Positions 13,313-25,600 are shown, numbered from the stretch's first letter. The stretch is 64,000 bases of DNA from Lepisosteus oculatus (GCF_040954835.1 NC_090712.1:1993284-2057283); one strand, 5' to 3'. A program made the numbers and translations. The notes: a model not told the origin generated them from the letters alone.

Positions 13313-14308
13313 CAAAAATGAGCATATTAGACAAGAAATTAGACATTTTAGAAAATAAATTAAATTCAACAAGATGATGAGTTTCCATTGTTTTATTTTG
13401 TGTGGTAAATAGACTCATGTCTGTTTTCCATCACTGCAGCATCTTTCTTTGTTAGCCTCGGGCAGACAGATATTTTGTTCACTGAGCGCAAAAGCTTATT
13501 GTTTACATTCTGCCTTTGACTTAAATGTCCTTGAATTGCAGCTACCGGCTTACTGCAGTCTGAAAGCTTTTCACTTCCTTATTATCCCAATCAAAACCAG
13601 ATAATAAACCTGTTTATTTGCCTATAACCCCTTCCGTACTGTTCGTTCACTTAAGTAATTCCATTCCTATCAGCCTAAAGTCCATCACCAGCCCTTGATA
13701 GTCAGCGGACTGATAATCAATTATCTCATCAATGGCCAGCGCAGCACAAGGAAGAGGCCTCAGAGCTGAGCCCAGAATATTAGGACCCTGGCCCCTTCTC
13801 CAGACAGACACTGAGCGCAGGCTGCCGTCTGTGAGTGGAGAACTCTGGGCTCCTTCATCCTCTGGGCTGTCTCCTGGTCTGGAGCAGAAAACATCTCACA
13901 CTGAAACAGGCCAGGGACACTCTGTCAAACAGTCAAAACTAATACCTGAAGGAGATGTTCCAGGGGATCCACTGGTGTTTTTTGAACCCTTTTAATATTT
14001 TGAATGGTTTCTATTGAATTTAAAACTTGCTCGTTTGGGGGCCTTAATTTCCTGTGAGATTGGCTCAGTGTGCAGACCTCCACATTTTTTGTTCCAAACT
14101 TGAAAAGCCAGAAAGGGGGACTGTTAATGGATCACCCAGATGTGAAGTAGTGAAGAACCTGCTGGAGGTCTCTTTCTCCACAAGCTAGGAGAGCAGCACA
14201 GTGCCAGACCGCAGGACATAGGACAATAGGAACAGGAATAACCTGATGCAACTCAGAGACTCCCAGATCCCAGGTTGGTCTCAGGTGCCAGGATGAGCAG
14301 CACAGAAG

Positions 14309-14550
14309 TGTGATGAGCTGCTGCTGCCTCAAAGCTCCTGGGTTCTGCCATCACCTTGTGCCCAAGCAAGTCTTCTCCAGGTGGTTCGGCAACTGGCTGG
14401 GTCCGTTTGTGTCCCTAAATTGTCCCTCTCTGCATGTTAAATCCACAGTGTTGTCCTGCCTTGCTCCATTTTCCTCTAGGATAATGCACTGCCACAACCC
14501 TTGTCAGGAATAAGCAGCTGTCTGATAATGGACAGACAGGATTGAGGCTG
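14309..14550 (+). mobile_element. SINE family C, degenerate copy 2
   Basis: GAGCTGCTGCTGCCTCAAAG, CTCCTGGGTTCT, GTCCCTAAATTGTCCCTC and AGGAATAAGCAGCTGTCTGA follow the order seen in the copy at 45447; the B box is lost. Confidence 0.6.
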
Positions 14551-15064
14551 AGCTGCTCTGGTTTACGATGGAGGGGTGGGACTGAAAGTTGTTGTTTTTT
14601 CCTCGTAAAGAAAGATTTTTGTATTTTTTGATGTCCTTTCATTGAATCGGGTCCATTGGACCATATTTCAGTATTTTAACCCTAATCCCATCAATAGCCC
14701 CAACCAGACAATTACACTCCAGTGTACAGTAGCTTGGTGCAATGCTCAGCACTGCTTCCTGGGATGACAACAAAGTGAGCCTGAGATCTGGTGCTTTTCC
14801 CTTCACGGGGCTGTGACCACATGTCCCAGAGCCTGCCCTGCCCCTGCTGTGTGCAGAGAGACGGCCTCAGGAATACAGAGAGAGCAACCGGACAGCAGAG
14901 GCCTGCCCGTCCCATTGAGAGCTTTAAGAAGAGACAGGGGGGAAGACAGGGGAAAACACCATCATAGCCAGGGGTGGAAATTCCTGCAGTGTCCACAAGA
15001 GACCACCAGGGGACACTACATATGAACTGTGCTCCACTGAAAAACAGCTGGGCTTCAGAAATAC

Positions 15065-15190
15065 AGTACCAATTATTTATAAATCTTTTATAATATTTAT
15101 AGATTATCTAATATGTATATAATAAATAACAGTTTGTTATTATATTACAATGTTGTTATTGAATTATTAACTTTTATATACTGGACTTTG
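15065..15190. repeat. AT-rich tract
   Basis: Almost pure A/T sequence with short inverted TTATAATATTTATA-type repeats and no coding potential. Confidence 0.7.
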
Positions 15191-15887
15191 AAGATACTTT
15201 ATTTCAGTAATGTTCTTGCAGTTTACTCCTTTTCACTTCAATAATACATTTCCTGAGCTTGATAGTGATTTGTCTTCTTTGAAAATCTGTCTTTCAGATT
15301 TTCAAAGAGACATTTTTAAAAAGGCTCTATGCTGGAATTTAGGCTTAATGAATACTTTGCTTCTCATTGGTATCATTCAAAATTGCCTTTAGGTATTTAT
15401 TATAAAATTGCCCCTTGCCAATGTTAACAATAAGACTTCTTCATACTGTAGTATCAGTAATGAAAATTCCTTGAAATTATTTTATCTATGAATTTTTTTT
15501 AATGACAGAAAATTGAACAAAGAGTAAAGCTGAAATCATTGCAGACTTACAAAGTGTCTGAGTCTTTTAAGCAGTAAGCAACATGCTCTGGATAGCACCT
15601 TTATACACAGAGCAGGTAGGAATGTCACAATTACAGGTGCCTGTGCTCATCAGAAAAGAGAAGAGACTTATTCTTTGCACTGACATTACAGAAAAACACC
15701 CTGCATTGCAGTGCAATTGGTTGGCAATTGTTTCAGTTCACCCACATATCTAGGGCTGAAAACAAACTTTTAGTTCTGGATTTACGTCCTTGTGAATTTC
15801 AGAATTATTTTGCTCCAGTTTCATACACGCTAGTAGGTTTTGACAAGTGTCTATAACACTCCCCACACTGCCAGCTCCAGCCACATC

Positions 15888-16168
15888 AGTTATAATAATA
15901 ATGTTTCTTTATTAGCCCTTTACAATTTCTTGCATTAGGAATTTGTCTTTTAGCATACCCCAGCTTTTTTCTCCATGGAGACACAGACATCAAGAGAAGC
16001 TTGGGGTCAGAGCACAGGGTCTGCCATTGTACGCCCTTAATTGTAAGGTTAAGGGCCTTGCTCAGGGGCCCAACAGAGTAGGATTCCTCTGCCAGCTGTG
16101 GGATTTGAACCAGCAACCTTCCAGTCACAGGCACAGATCCTGAGCCACAGTGCCACCACTCCACCCAG
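15888..16168 (-). mobile_element. tRNA-derived SINE, family A, copy 1
   Basis: Minus-strand head GGTGGCACTGTGGCTCAGGA, with B box GGTTCAAATCCC, then CTGCTGGC-AGAGGAATCCTAC and GGGCCCCTGAGCAAGGCCCT. It ends in AATAAAG and a short AT repeat. The same element occurs twice more, in CAPN9 introns 5 and 9. Confidence 0.8.
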
Positions 16169-16304
16169 TTAGTTCACTACACTGCAAGACACTGGTTTAG
16201 ACTTCCATCTGTGCTCAGTTCATGGACTCAGACATACCTAATCAATAAGACTTCCAGCAATTTCAGCACACAAACCTTTATACTGTCTTTAAGCATCTGG
16301 GTAA

Positions 16305-16757
16305 TTTAGGTCAGCCGCCACATCATCCTGCAGGTCAAAACTGGCAGCCCACTAAAGCTCAGCAGGTGTGAGAGCTGACTAAGTGTATTAGTGGGGATAT
16401 TATAGTGTAAAAAGGCATCGTCCTTCAGATGAGACATAAAACCGAGGTCCTGACTCTCTGTGGTCATTAAAAATCCCAGGGCGTTTCTCAAAAAGAGTAG
16501 GGGTGTAACCCCAGTGTCCTGGCAAAATTTCCCATTGGCCAATCATGGCCTCCTAATAATCCCCACATATGAATTGGCTTTATCACTCTGATCTCCTCCC
16601 CACTAAAAGCTGGTGTGTGGTGAGCATTCTGGCGCACTATGGCTGCCATCGCATCATCCAGGTGGGGCTGCACACTGGTGGTGGTGAAGGGGATCCCCAT
16701 TACCTGTAAAGCGCTTTGAGTGGAGTGTCCAGAAAAGCGCTGTATAAGTATAAGCAA
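16305..16757 (+). mobile_element. 5S-rRNA-derived SINE (SINE3-like)
   Basis: AAAGCTCAGCAGG and, further on, ATTAGTGGGGATAT resemble the internal promoter blocks of 5S rRNA. A conserved-looking core follows (CTTCAGATGAGACATAAAAC, GTCCTGACTCTCTGTGGTC), and the tail is GTAAAGCGCTTTGAGTGGAG ... AAGCGCTGTATAAGT, shared with LINE 3' ends. Confidence 0.65.
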
Positions 16758-17014
16758 TTTTTATTAATTAAGAATTTCCTCCATCATTTGTGACTAAAAA
16801 GCTCTTAATAGATCATCAAGTTATAATGAACAGACAGAGGTAGAACAATGTATCAGGCACTCCCAAATAATTTTCCCTCTGCATGAGCCTAATTGGCTAC
16901 ATTTCAGCAGACACATTTAAGGAAATGAAACACACGAACTAGCACAGAGTTGACGTATGACAGTGCTGTATTTCTGGTTATTTCTGTTAATATACAGTAT
17001 GCTTTAATGTTTTA

Positions 17015-18570
17015 GAATAACATCCATTTTTGTGTTCCATCCCCCATAAGTATGGGGACAAATTAATTTAAAGGAAGGTAGTTTAAAAAAAATACTTGGC
17101 TGCAAATTGTTTGCACACAATAGATACATCAAGTCTGCAACCCACTGGCATCACCAAACTCTCGGTTTGTTCTTTTGAAATGCTTTTCCAAGCCTTTGCT
17201 TTTTCAGTTGGGTTTTTTTTTACTTCAGTTTCCTTTTAGCAAGTGAAATTCATGCTTGATCGGACTTAAATCAAGAGAACTTGGACAAGTCTAAGACTTT
17301 CTACTATTTCTCCTAATGAATACTTGGTTGTGTTGGCAGTGTGTTTTTGAATAACTGTCTTACTGCATGAAGAAGCATCAACCAATGAGTCTGGAGTTAT
17401 TTTCTTTTTACACAGGGAGACAAGATGTTCCTGTACACTTCTGAAGTAATTCAGCTAGTACCATCATTAGTTGCATCATCAGTACAGAGGTGTGAGCCAG
17501 TTCCAGACATGGTCATTCATGATCATGCTCGACACTACCTACACCATGTTCACACATGAAGTGGCTGCAGTTCATTCCTTTCTCCATACTATCACCTCGC
17601 CATCAGTCTGGTAGAGGTTGATTTTTGTCTCATCTGTCTACAACACTCTGTTATAGAACACTACTACCGCATCTCTGTGCTTTTTAGCAAATTGTAATCT
17701 GGCCTTTCTATTTTTGATGTTGATGAGAGTTTGCATCTTGTGGTGTAGCCTTTATAATTCTGCTTTAGTCTTCTGAGAACAGCAGATTGTGATACCTTCA
17801 CCCCTGCACTGTGAGGTTGTTGGTAATTTTAGCCACAGTTGTTTTAGAGTTTTTCTTCACAGGTCTGATAATTTTTCTATCATCAGCTGCAGTTGTTTTC
17901 CTCAGCTGATCTGGTCATGGCCAGTTGCTAAGTACACCAGTGACTTCTTTCTTTTATCAGATATTTCAAATCGTTCGTTTTGCTACGGCCGGTTTCTGCG
18001 CTGGGGTTCTGATTGAATTCTTCTTTTCTTTCATAGACAGGTCTCTAGTCTTTAGGTTGGTTTAGGCCTTCTGACTCCAAAGCAGGGCTGGATTTTGGTG
18101 TTCATAGGCCCTAGACACTTTCACTCCAAAATGTGCAAAACGAGGGGAAAACGCCAATTGAATGACATCGATTGACATGATGCATTTTAAACTATTCTAA
18201 TGCTGAACCACGAGCGAGTCGAGGGACCATCACTCCGATACTTTTTGTTTCTACAACAGCCGCTAGATAGCGCATGATTATTCATTTGGAGCACCTAGAG
18301 TCGATTGCAAGCTTGTTGTTTCAGCTCGGTTGTCGTTAGTCATCAGTGTTTCCCTCCTTCGTAGACCCTAAACATTTCATAGGCCCTAGGCACTGTGCCT
18401 GCAGAACAAAGGGAAGAACACAGACTAACTCCCACACGACACATTCCCAGCTCTTTTCTGTGCACAATCAATGCAACAGGAAAACACCTGATCAATAAGA
18501 AAACACCTTTTGTCCCAATACTTATGCTCTTCTGAAATGAGGGGATTTAACACAAAAAGTTCTGTTATTC
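17015..18570 (-). mobile_element. Decayed Tc1/mariner-like DNA transposon
   Basis: Inverted repeats include CATAAGTATGGGGACA at 17045-17060 and TGTCCCAATACTTATG at 18511-18526 (15 of 16 pair), and similarity continues outward through an AACACAAAAA / TGTTATTC block to about 17015 and 18570. On the minus strand, roughly 17560-17770, a broken frame reads RKARLQFAKKHRD, then TDETKINLYQTDG and VWRKE, the Tc1 transposase catalytic-region pattern. Stops interrupt it, so the element is inactive. The stretch 18060-18430 looks unlike transposase and may be a later insertion. Confidence 0.8.
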
Positions 18571-19010
18571 AGTAATACAGTATAAGCACAGAAATAAAAT
18601 ATGACATCCTGCACGTTTGCCTCATATTTATCTTTTTATCTCAATCCAAATAGTTTAAGTATACAGTAAAATCAGCAATTTTGACTTCAGTGTCTCCATA
18701 TTTATGAAGGCCATTGCACTGTATATACTGTATAAGCACAGCCGTCAAATAACCTCTGTCTTCTTATTGCAAATGGAGACTCAGTTTACAGACAGTTTCC
18801 TTCCTATATTTGTCTGTGCGCGGCGATTCAAGAATAATCCGTTTCTGAGATGAACATTGAGATGCGTCACACCATTGGTTAAGTGGTCAATTGAATAGCA
18901 ACATTCAAGTGAGAGAAGATCATTTTTGCTATTCCTCTTCCTGTTCTGCCCTCCTGAAACAAGGGTTCTTCTTTCTGTCAGCTCTCTTTCAGCAAGGTAT
19001 CCTTGAGGAC

Positions 19011-22000
19011 ATGAACTCCTGTGGAATTCTAGTCACCACCTTACTCATCGTCTGTGAGTACCTGCAAGTGCTCTTTCATCCCCGGCAAAACGTTTTTAAA
19101 TATTGAAAAATGATTACAAAACTGAACTACAACCCAGAACTATTACAAATGTTTCTATCTAACTTACAATGTTCACTTTTTATCTCCAAAGATAGTGTGG
19201 CTGATCAGGAGAAAAGGCATCGAATAGGTAAGAAAATTAAATGCTTTAACTGTCGCCAGTCTCCAGTGACTGAAGTAAAGACAGCATTGAAAAGGCTTCT
19301 GGCTATCCAAAAGCTGCATGGCAAATTATTTCACCTTCTTTTAAAACAAAACAAAAATAAAAGAATAATCAGATAATGGTCTGGCATTAGACACTATGTA
19401 CAATATGACGTGGAGGGTTTTACTTGTTTGGCTTAAAATGACTTTTGGAAATGTTTGTGTTGTTTTTTTGTTGTTGTTGTTTTGCACTAGGGCAAGAACG
19501 CTCACAAACTATCGCGATGTGTTTCCAACCCTTGAGTATTAAACAACACAGGTCTATGGGTGTCTTAACTGAACGAATATGCGAGAGAGGATTTATTTCT
19601 GTCGTTATTGGGACTAGAGGATTAGAATCCTGCACTACTGGAGATTCTTCTTCTCCACTTAGTTTCTGTATTTACATTAGACTAAAATTCACTCACTCCG
19701 AACAGCAGCTTCAGTCTAACGCGATAAGAGACGTGGTTTCTTTTTCTTTGCTGTCCGTCTTTAATAAAGGTAAAAACAAATTTACCTTTGCGAGTTCCCC
19801 TGGGTTTTAATTCGTGCGGAACAGAAACTGCGAGAGAGCTGCATGCAAGGTTCAAGATGTCGCTACCTGAGAGTGCAAAGTCTGAAGAAGTTCTGGTTTT
19901 TGGTTTGGGTGCAGCAGTGAAGTTCCAGTTCTCATTGAACTAAAGCACAGACCTATGTCTGGGTGGGAGAAAGGTACCCCAGAAGCAGTTCAACTCTGGG
20001 TGCTCCGCTGTCTTTGCTAATGGAAGCTTGCGCTCTTATTGAAATAGAGCGAGCTTCGGGTATTCTGCAGAGACTGATGGTACAATATTATTTTTACACC
20101 CTTATAGAAAACAAATTTATGAGAAAAAGACATTGGGGAAATAGTGGAGACTGCATTAGCGTAGTATGAAATATATATATTGTGTCAATAAAGAAACAGA
20201 AATGTACACGTACAGTATCTGCATTACAAAAACAGTATAATAGATTGAATCACTGTGGAAATTGTCTCTAAGTGTCCGGTATTTTGAAAGAGAAGTGCTA
20301 GAATTCTAGTCATATCTAGAAGTTCACGATGGAAAAAATGTTTTTTCTATAAGCTCCATGGTTGTTTTCCTGATGTTAAGCTTTCAGTCGTTTTATTGAC
20401 GTGTGATGGAACTATCAGTTTCAATACGGCTTCAGAACAAGGTCTTTCATGTTTACTGAACATCATGACGGGAAACACTGCAAAAAAACAGTCTCAGATT
20501 TAACGAGTATCTTGTTAATGTTTCAGTATTTACTCATCATACATTATCATAATATTCCAACAATAAATCATAAATATGTTTGCTGCATAATAAATGTGAA
20601 TATGTTATCGTTGGCTTAAACCTTTACAGTATATTACTACTGATATTACTACTATAATATAAACTTCTTATATCACTACTACTTGAAAGACCTGGATTGT
20701 TTTGTACGGTTCCTGTATATCGCCCTTTCTTAGTAACTGCATAAAGATTACAAACGAGAGATGACTGTTTCACCCACATAAATTCACTGTTAATAGAAAA
20801 TTGATACAAGGATCTCATCTGTTTCCTGAAAGAAGATGGGATATTAGCTGCAATAACATGGCTGTTCAGCTTCTTCCATACTTCTTCTGTAACCATTTGT
20901 GTAAACAAGTGCCTCCTGTTCTGGGCATTAAATCACTTCCAGGTAGTTTCCATTTATGACCTCTGGTTTATGTCTCACCGAAGATCCTGAAGAAGTCTGC
21001 TGGGCTGACTATCCAGGTGCCTTTGATGAGGATTTCGAATGCTTGAATTAGGCTACCTTACCGGCAACCTTGTTAAAGACTAAAGAGATTCAGTTCTTAG
21101 ACTGTCAGAGTAGGACATTCTACTTGTCTGGAATTATATACAGTACACTGATTCCAGAGTTGCAATATCTTTTTTGTATCAAACTTGAACACTGAGTATT
21201 CTTAATGAGGTAGAAGTACGCTGAGCAACTTTAACAGAACATACTACCTTTTGAAAGAGTTTTGTTAATATCTCATTTCCTTAAAAAATACACAGCCTGC
21301 TTCCTGTTAGATATTGTTTTTCTGTGGTTTTGGGCTTGAAGTGCTTTCGCTTCAGTGAGTACACAAAAGATTAGTTTTTAATGTCTTCCTGTCCGTCTCT
21401 GATTAATAATTCAATTTGGCAGAGATCCGGCTACTGCAGAAGCAGCCTGTGCCTAAAGAAGGAAACGTGACTTTCCACTGTAAGATCCCAGGAAACAGCA
21501 GTTTAAGTGACAACCACACCTATAAGATCCATCTTCTTCGGGATGGAGATGTCGTCAGGAGCCACAAGTGGAACAGACGACAATCAGGAGCCGAGTTTAT
21601 TATTCAGAGAGTAACCAAGGCGAACGAAGGAACCTACTCCTGTGAAATCAGTAGTGAGGGATTCTTCCAGTCATCACCGAGCCTCTCTTCCGTCTATCTT
21701 CAGGTGGCAGGTATGCGATCGTCCTGTGCTTAGCAAGGGTGAATGTGTTCAACTGCACCTGTGCTTTTCACTCTTCCAGTCCTCTTGCAATTTAAAGAGG
21801 TTTCATTGCGGAATGGCGGAACATTGTTGATTCTTTAGGGAGCACAAGCCTTTCCGGAGAATTCCGTTGGAAATCTGGGGGCTTTCACCCTGAGTGGGCG
21901 GGCCCTGTACTGGTCCCCGACTCACTTTCCAGTCAGCGGTTTCATTTTTTCTAACCTCGGGGGGTCCCGTATCCATTGCTCGGACAAAATAATGAAAGCA

Positions 22001-25000
22001 GTTAGAGTACTATGCCATGAACGTTATAACTTGACACATCTGTCTGCGCACATTTACTGTGTGATAATTAAGGCAGCACATCCAGCTCCAGGTGCTGGGT
22101 TATGCAACAGTCTGGAGCTCACTATACTATACAGTATGTGAATTGGCTCAAATTGTTATGAGAAAGTGAATGCATATAGGAGAGCATCAGCCTGAATTAC
22201 TGAGCCGTTTTACTTTAGATTGTTACTGCATATGCCTAACCCCTGCAATCGAGCATTGAGTAGAATATGCAAAGTCAGGCATCACCTGGAAATATTTTTT
22301 CTTGCTTGCTTTATACTCTTCTTGGGTACTTTTAGTTGTCTAGTTCAATTTCTTACATTTCCTTCTAATATTATTGTGACACATTACATATTAATACTGT
22401 ATACTTTGCATGATTTGTTTTTTCAGGTAGTAACACATGGCCGATCATCGTGCTGGCAGTAGCAGGAACTGGACTCTTGTGTGTGTTCCTTGTCACATTC
22501 TGGGTGTCAAGGAAGTCGAAGACAAGGAGAACCCCGACAACACAGACAAGGTAAAGATGCTTAGGCAGCAGTACTACAGACTAGAGAAGAGGAGCTCTCT
22601 GTCACTTCAGTATCAAAGCGTTTGGAAATGGTAACCTGTCAATTCATAATAGACAATTGGTAATACAATTGCAGTTTTATTCTTGCACAGGCATGCTGGA
22701 CACTTTCAGAACTCTGATAGCTGAACTGCAACTACACGCGTTCTTTTTTAAAAGAAACATTGATCAACAAAGTCAGTATTTGCAGCCTGACTTGGTGGGC
22801 AGGAAGGTAGGGGGAAGAGGTATTAGTGAGGTTTAGGTTCGTTTAAATAAACCTGCAATGTTTATTTGAGTACATTCCATCCATCATCACAAAATGGATT
22901 GCTCTGGTGAGGGGAGCAGCAACACTGATCCCAATCTCGAAGCACAGGGCCCAAGGCAGGGCCAGAGCCACACAAGGACAGCTCAGAGAGCTCACACTTA
23001 CCACCAGGAGAAATCCCACATAGAATGCACCCCAACTTCAGAGACTCAAGAGCTGCGAGGGTGCTGCACTAACTGCTGTATCACCATGCTACCACTGATA
23101 GTTGGGTGAAAGAAGTACTGTAGGTAATGGGACAGGCACCCCCAAATATTAAGTACAGAAGTCAATATGAAAGAAGTTTGACATTTCTTAAGCACAATAC
23201 CTACTCCAAATTACAAGAGGTTCAGGCCTTCATTACATCTGTTTCTCTCTCCTGCAGGTTTAATTGTAATGCCGATGTTTATTATAATGGTAAGGATGTT
23301 TATTATAATGGTAAGTATCACACCAGGGGACCGGGGGCCTTAATGGGATTTTAATGGGCGAGTCTAGGCAAAACAGACACTTTTCCTCAAGTTTCCTCTC
23401 CTGGGCTCATCTTTCAGGTCCATCATGTCCTTCTCCCCCTGATGCAGCACATTTCAGAGGCCCTAACTACTCCTAGATAACAGAGGCTAACTGCCAGTAT
23501 GGAGGCCTCAGCTTCCTTGTTTTACGTTTCACTGAACCAATTGTCTTCTTCCAAATGGGTCAGGTGACAGAGGATGGCAGGTCATTCCCTATTGCCTTCT
23601 GGGGAATGTGGTTTCAAACAAGAACCTCCATCTTGCATGAACCTACCATCCTCTGAATTGTCACAAAGGGATTCAACCCACACAAGACACTTCCACTTCT
23701 AGTGTTTTTCACAATCCACCACCTCCCCCACTTTCCAACCTCTTTTTCTTCTCCCTGTTGTAGCTTAATGGCCTTTACAGCAGGTGAATACCTCGCATTG
23801 TGATTTCACTAATGAGTCATGTCTCTGTTGTGCATTCCCTGGCAGCTAACCAACAGTGGAAAGTTTCAACGGCAGCCTCATGTTGTTCTAATTCACCCCT
23901 GTTTTCATTCCACAGTGGGACCACAAGTCAATGTCCCGAATAACCAAAACACCCAAAGGTAAGAAGATAAAAGATGCCAGTACTTTTTTGATAGGAGTCG
24001 TGGAAGCTCGGACGGCAAGGGTGTCTAGCTTCTGACCAGAAGGTCCCGGGTTCAATCCCAGGTAGGGGCAAGTGATGTAGCTTGCTCTAATTCCTTCCGG
24101 ATGGCTCCCAGGTCCACTCTGCCTGCTTTCTGGGGGTTAATCCTTCTGGGGGTAATAGGCCAGCTGGACTGTGATCCTGACCACATCACCTCCACTTCTG
24201 GTGTTGTATGGTTAAAGGAAAATGGTGGCCCATTCCTCCATGAGCCTTTATGGCCTGAAAAGGGACCTACCTACTTTCTTGATAACTATACTATGAATGC
24301 CACAGCAAGTCAATCAATAAGGTACTTCTCTGAGATATTCAGCCAATATGCTACGCAAGTGGGGAATCTTGATTTATCAACCAGCATGGTCTCCTTGTAC
24401 CTCCATACACTCCTGTCACCACCTCATGATGTTACGGATGTGCCCTTGGAAGAAAACGATGTTGGTTGATCCCCGAGTCATTGCATCTCAGCCCTGGTGT
24501 AAGTCTGCAGTTGACCTCATTCGGCCAAGCAGCTGGAAAACCAGCAGCGCATTGGTCAATGGTGTTTTGATCTGGACTATAAGGTAGGTAGGTGGTGCAA
24601 AACCCAACAGCTCTATGAGCCAACCCTGTGGACGCACCGCTGTGGAGCAGAAAGGTGTCCTTTGTCTCTAAGAGCTGCCTTCATCTGCAGGGCAGCTGCC
24701 ATTACAATGAAGGAAGCTCTCAGGGGTCTGGACTTCAGTGACGTTCATGGGACCTGAGCTGCAGTGCATGACAGGCGTGGGGACCGAACAATTTCATTTC
24801 ATTATGAGGGCGCTCACACATTTACTATATGAAGCACCAGTGCAAGTGGGCGGGGGATTATGTTGAAAAAAATAATAATTTTCTCTACTTGTGAAGAGTA
24901 CTTTGTAGATAATTCTCTGATTCCCTTTATTTATACACTTACCAATGGACATGTCTTTATTTTACAGTCCCAGCAGCCCAGACTCTTATGCTGTATACTA

Positions 25001-25416
25001 CATACTTTGTAAGTACAGCATTGTGGTATCCTACCAGCAGGGGGAGTATGAGCGCATTGTGGAAAAGGAAGGGACCTACATTTAGTCTGGAGTTACAGAT
25101 TACACTGAAGACCCACAGGCATTTTAATGTCATGAAGGCAGATTCAAAGATCTGCTTGATGCTTCTTGCTTTTAATTGCTTACTTAAAAAAATACAGAAA
25201 CATTTTTCACTGGAAAGCAACATTAAGGATTGAGAAGCCTGCCCTCCCTGAGTCATGTATGAAGGAAGTTTTGTTGCTCTTTTCCTATTAGAAACCCTGC
25301 TGTTGATACATTGATTATGAACACACCTCACATCAAATGTTATACTCTCACCCAAGTCTTTGTCACGCTTCATTTTAGCCACGGGAAAAAAGGAAAGTCA
25401 AGATGGCTACCCCTGA
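19011..25416 (+). CDS. Single-Ig-domain transmembrane receptor, leukocyte-receptor-complex-like exon plan
   Basis: Gene model from splice sites and phase: 19011-19053, 19192-19227, 21423-21710, 22427-22550, 23258-23289 (or 23310), 23916-23958, 24968-25008, 25379-25416. All junctions are GT-AG and phases chain without a stop, giving 214 residues (221 with the longer exon 5). Exon 1 encodes MNSCGILVTTLLIV, a signal-peptide core; exon 2 is exactly 36 bases, as in KIR, LILR and FCAR genes. Exon 3, phase 1 to 1, is one Ig domain: first Cys in VTFHCKIPG, second in ANEGTYSCEI, ending YLQVAG, with NVT and NSS glycosylation sequons. Exon 4 gives a 20-23 residue membrane span (IIVLAVAGTGLLCVFLVTFW) with no charged residue, then a basic stop-transfer. 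The short tail has VYYNG, SYAVYYIL and QDGYP. Ligand and function are unknown. The tail tyrosines suggest its own signalling, but no strict ITIM is present. The Ig and transmembrane exons are firm; exons 1-2 and 5-8 rest on phase agreement. AATAAA lies at 25595. Confidence 0.72.
22880..23098 (-). mobile_element. SINE family C-like copy 4 (receptor intron 4)
   Basis: Minus-strand head GTGGTAGCATGGTGATACAG with CAGTTAGTGCAGCAC and CGCAGCTCTTGAGTC, similar to the family C head. The rest is diverged. Confidence 0.45.
24000..24085 (+). mobile_element. tRNA-like SINE head (receptor intron 6)
   Basis: GGACGGCAAGGGTGTCTAGC followed by CCCGGGTTCAATCCCAGGTA, an intact B box. What follows at 24086-24840 is not recognisable SINE sequence. 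Confidence 0.5.
24101..24469 (+). other. Orphan ORF with a signal-peptide-like start
   Basis: A 122-residue open frame in receptor intron 6. It starts with a hydrophobic run (LPAFWGLILLGVIGQLDC) that reads like a cleavable signal peptide, and carries NYT and NAT sequons. It stops at 24469, while a neighbouring frame stays open to about 24587. One guess is the N-terminal remnant of an old retroviral envelope gene; no capsid, polymerase or fusion-peptide sequence was seen nearby, so this is weak. It could equally be chance. Confidence 0.25.
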
Positions 25417-25594
25417 GGTACAGTATGCTTTTCTATTTACCGATAATCTATGTTAATTAAGAAAGTTAAGAATGTTTCCACATTTAAAACAAATGATGAA
25501 AATATCCATGTGTAAACATTTTAACAAAAGGACACGTAAATTCTTATGCTTTGAAGAAAGCAACAAATTGCGCTTCAAGAAAACAGTCTCTGAA

Positions 25595-25600
25595 AATAAA
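25595..25600 (+). terminator. Candidate poly(A) signal of the Ig receptor gene
   Basis: AATAAA about 180 bases after the proposed receptor stop at 25414-25416. With the CAPN9 signals near 25827 or 25984 on the other strand, the two transcripts would end tail to tail only a few hundred bases apart. Confidence 0.5.

Larger units (their letters stand above)
12250..19000. other. Intergenic, repeat-rich
   Basis: Separates the minus-strand promoter from the receptor gene. It holds SINE heads, the family A and 5S-type SINEs and the Tc1-like element listed separately. The remaining frames, including 13732-13995, have no recognisable product. Confidence 0.5.

Noticed and set aside
19445-19810. 121-codon plus-strand frame within receptor intron 2
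   Set aside because: No Ig features, no phase-compatible acceptor and donor pair, and low-complexity start (Cys/Phe run from TTG repeats).
23990-24085. tRNA gene
   Set aside because: A B box is present, but no cloverleaf can be folded from the flanking sequence; it is a SINE head. The same applies to the other B-box matches in the window.
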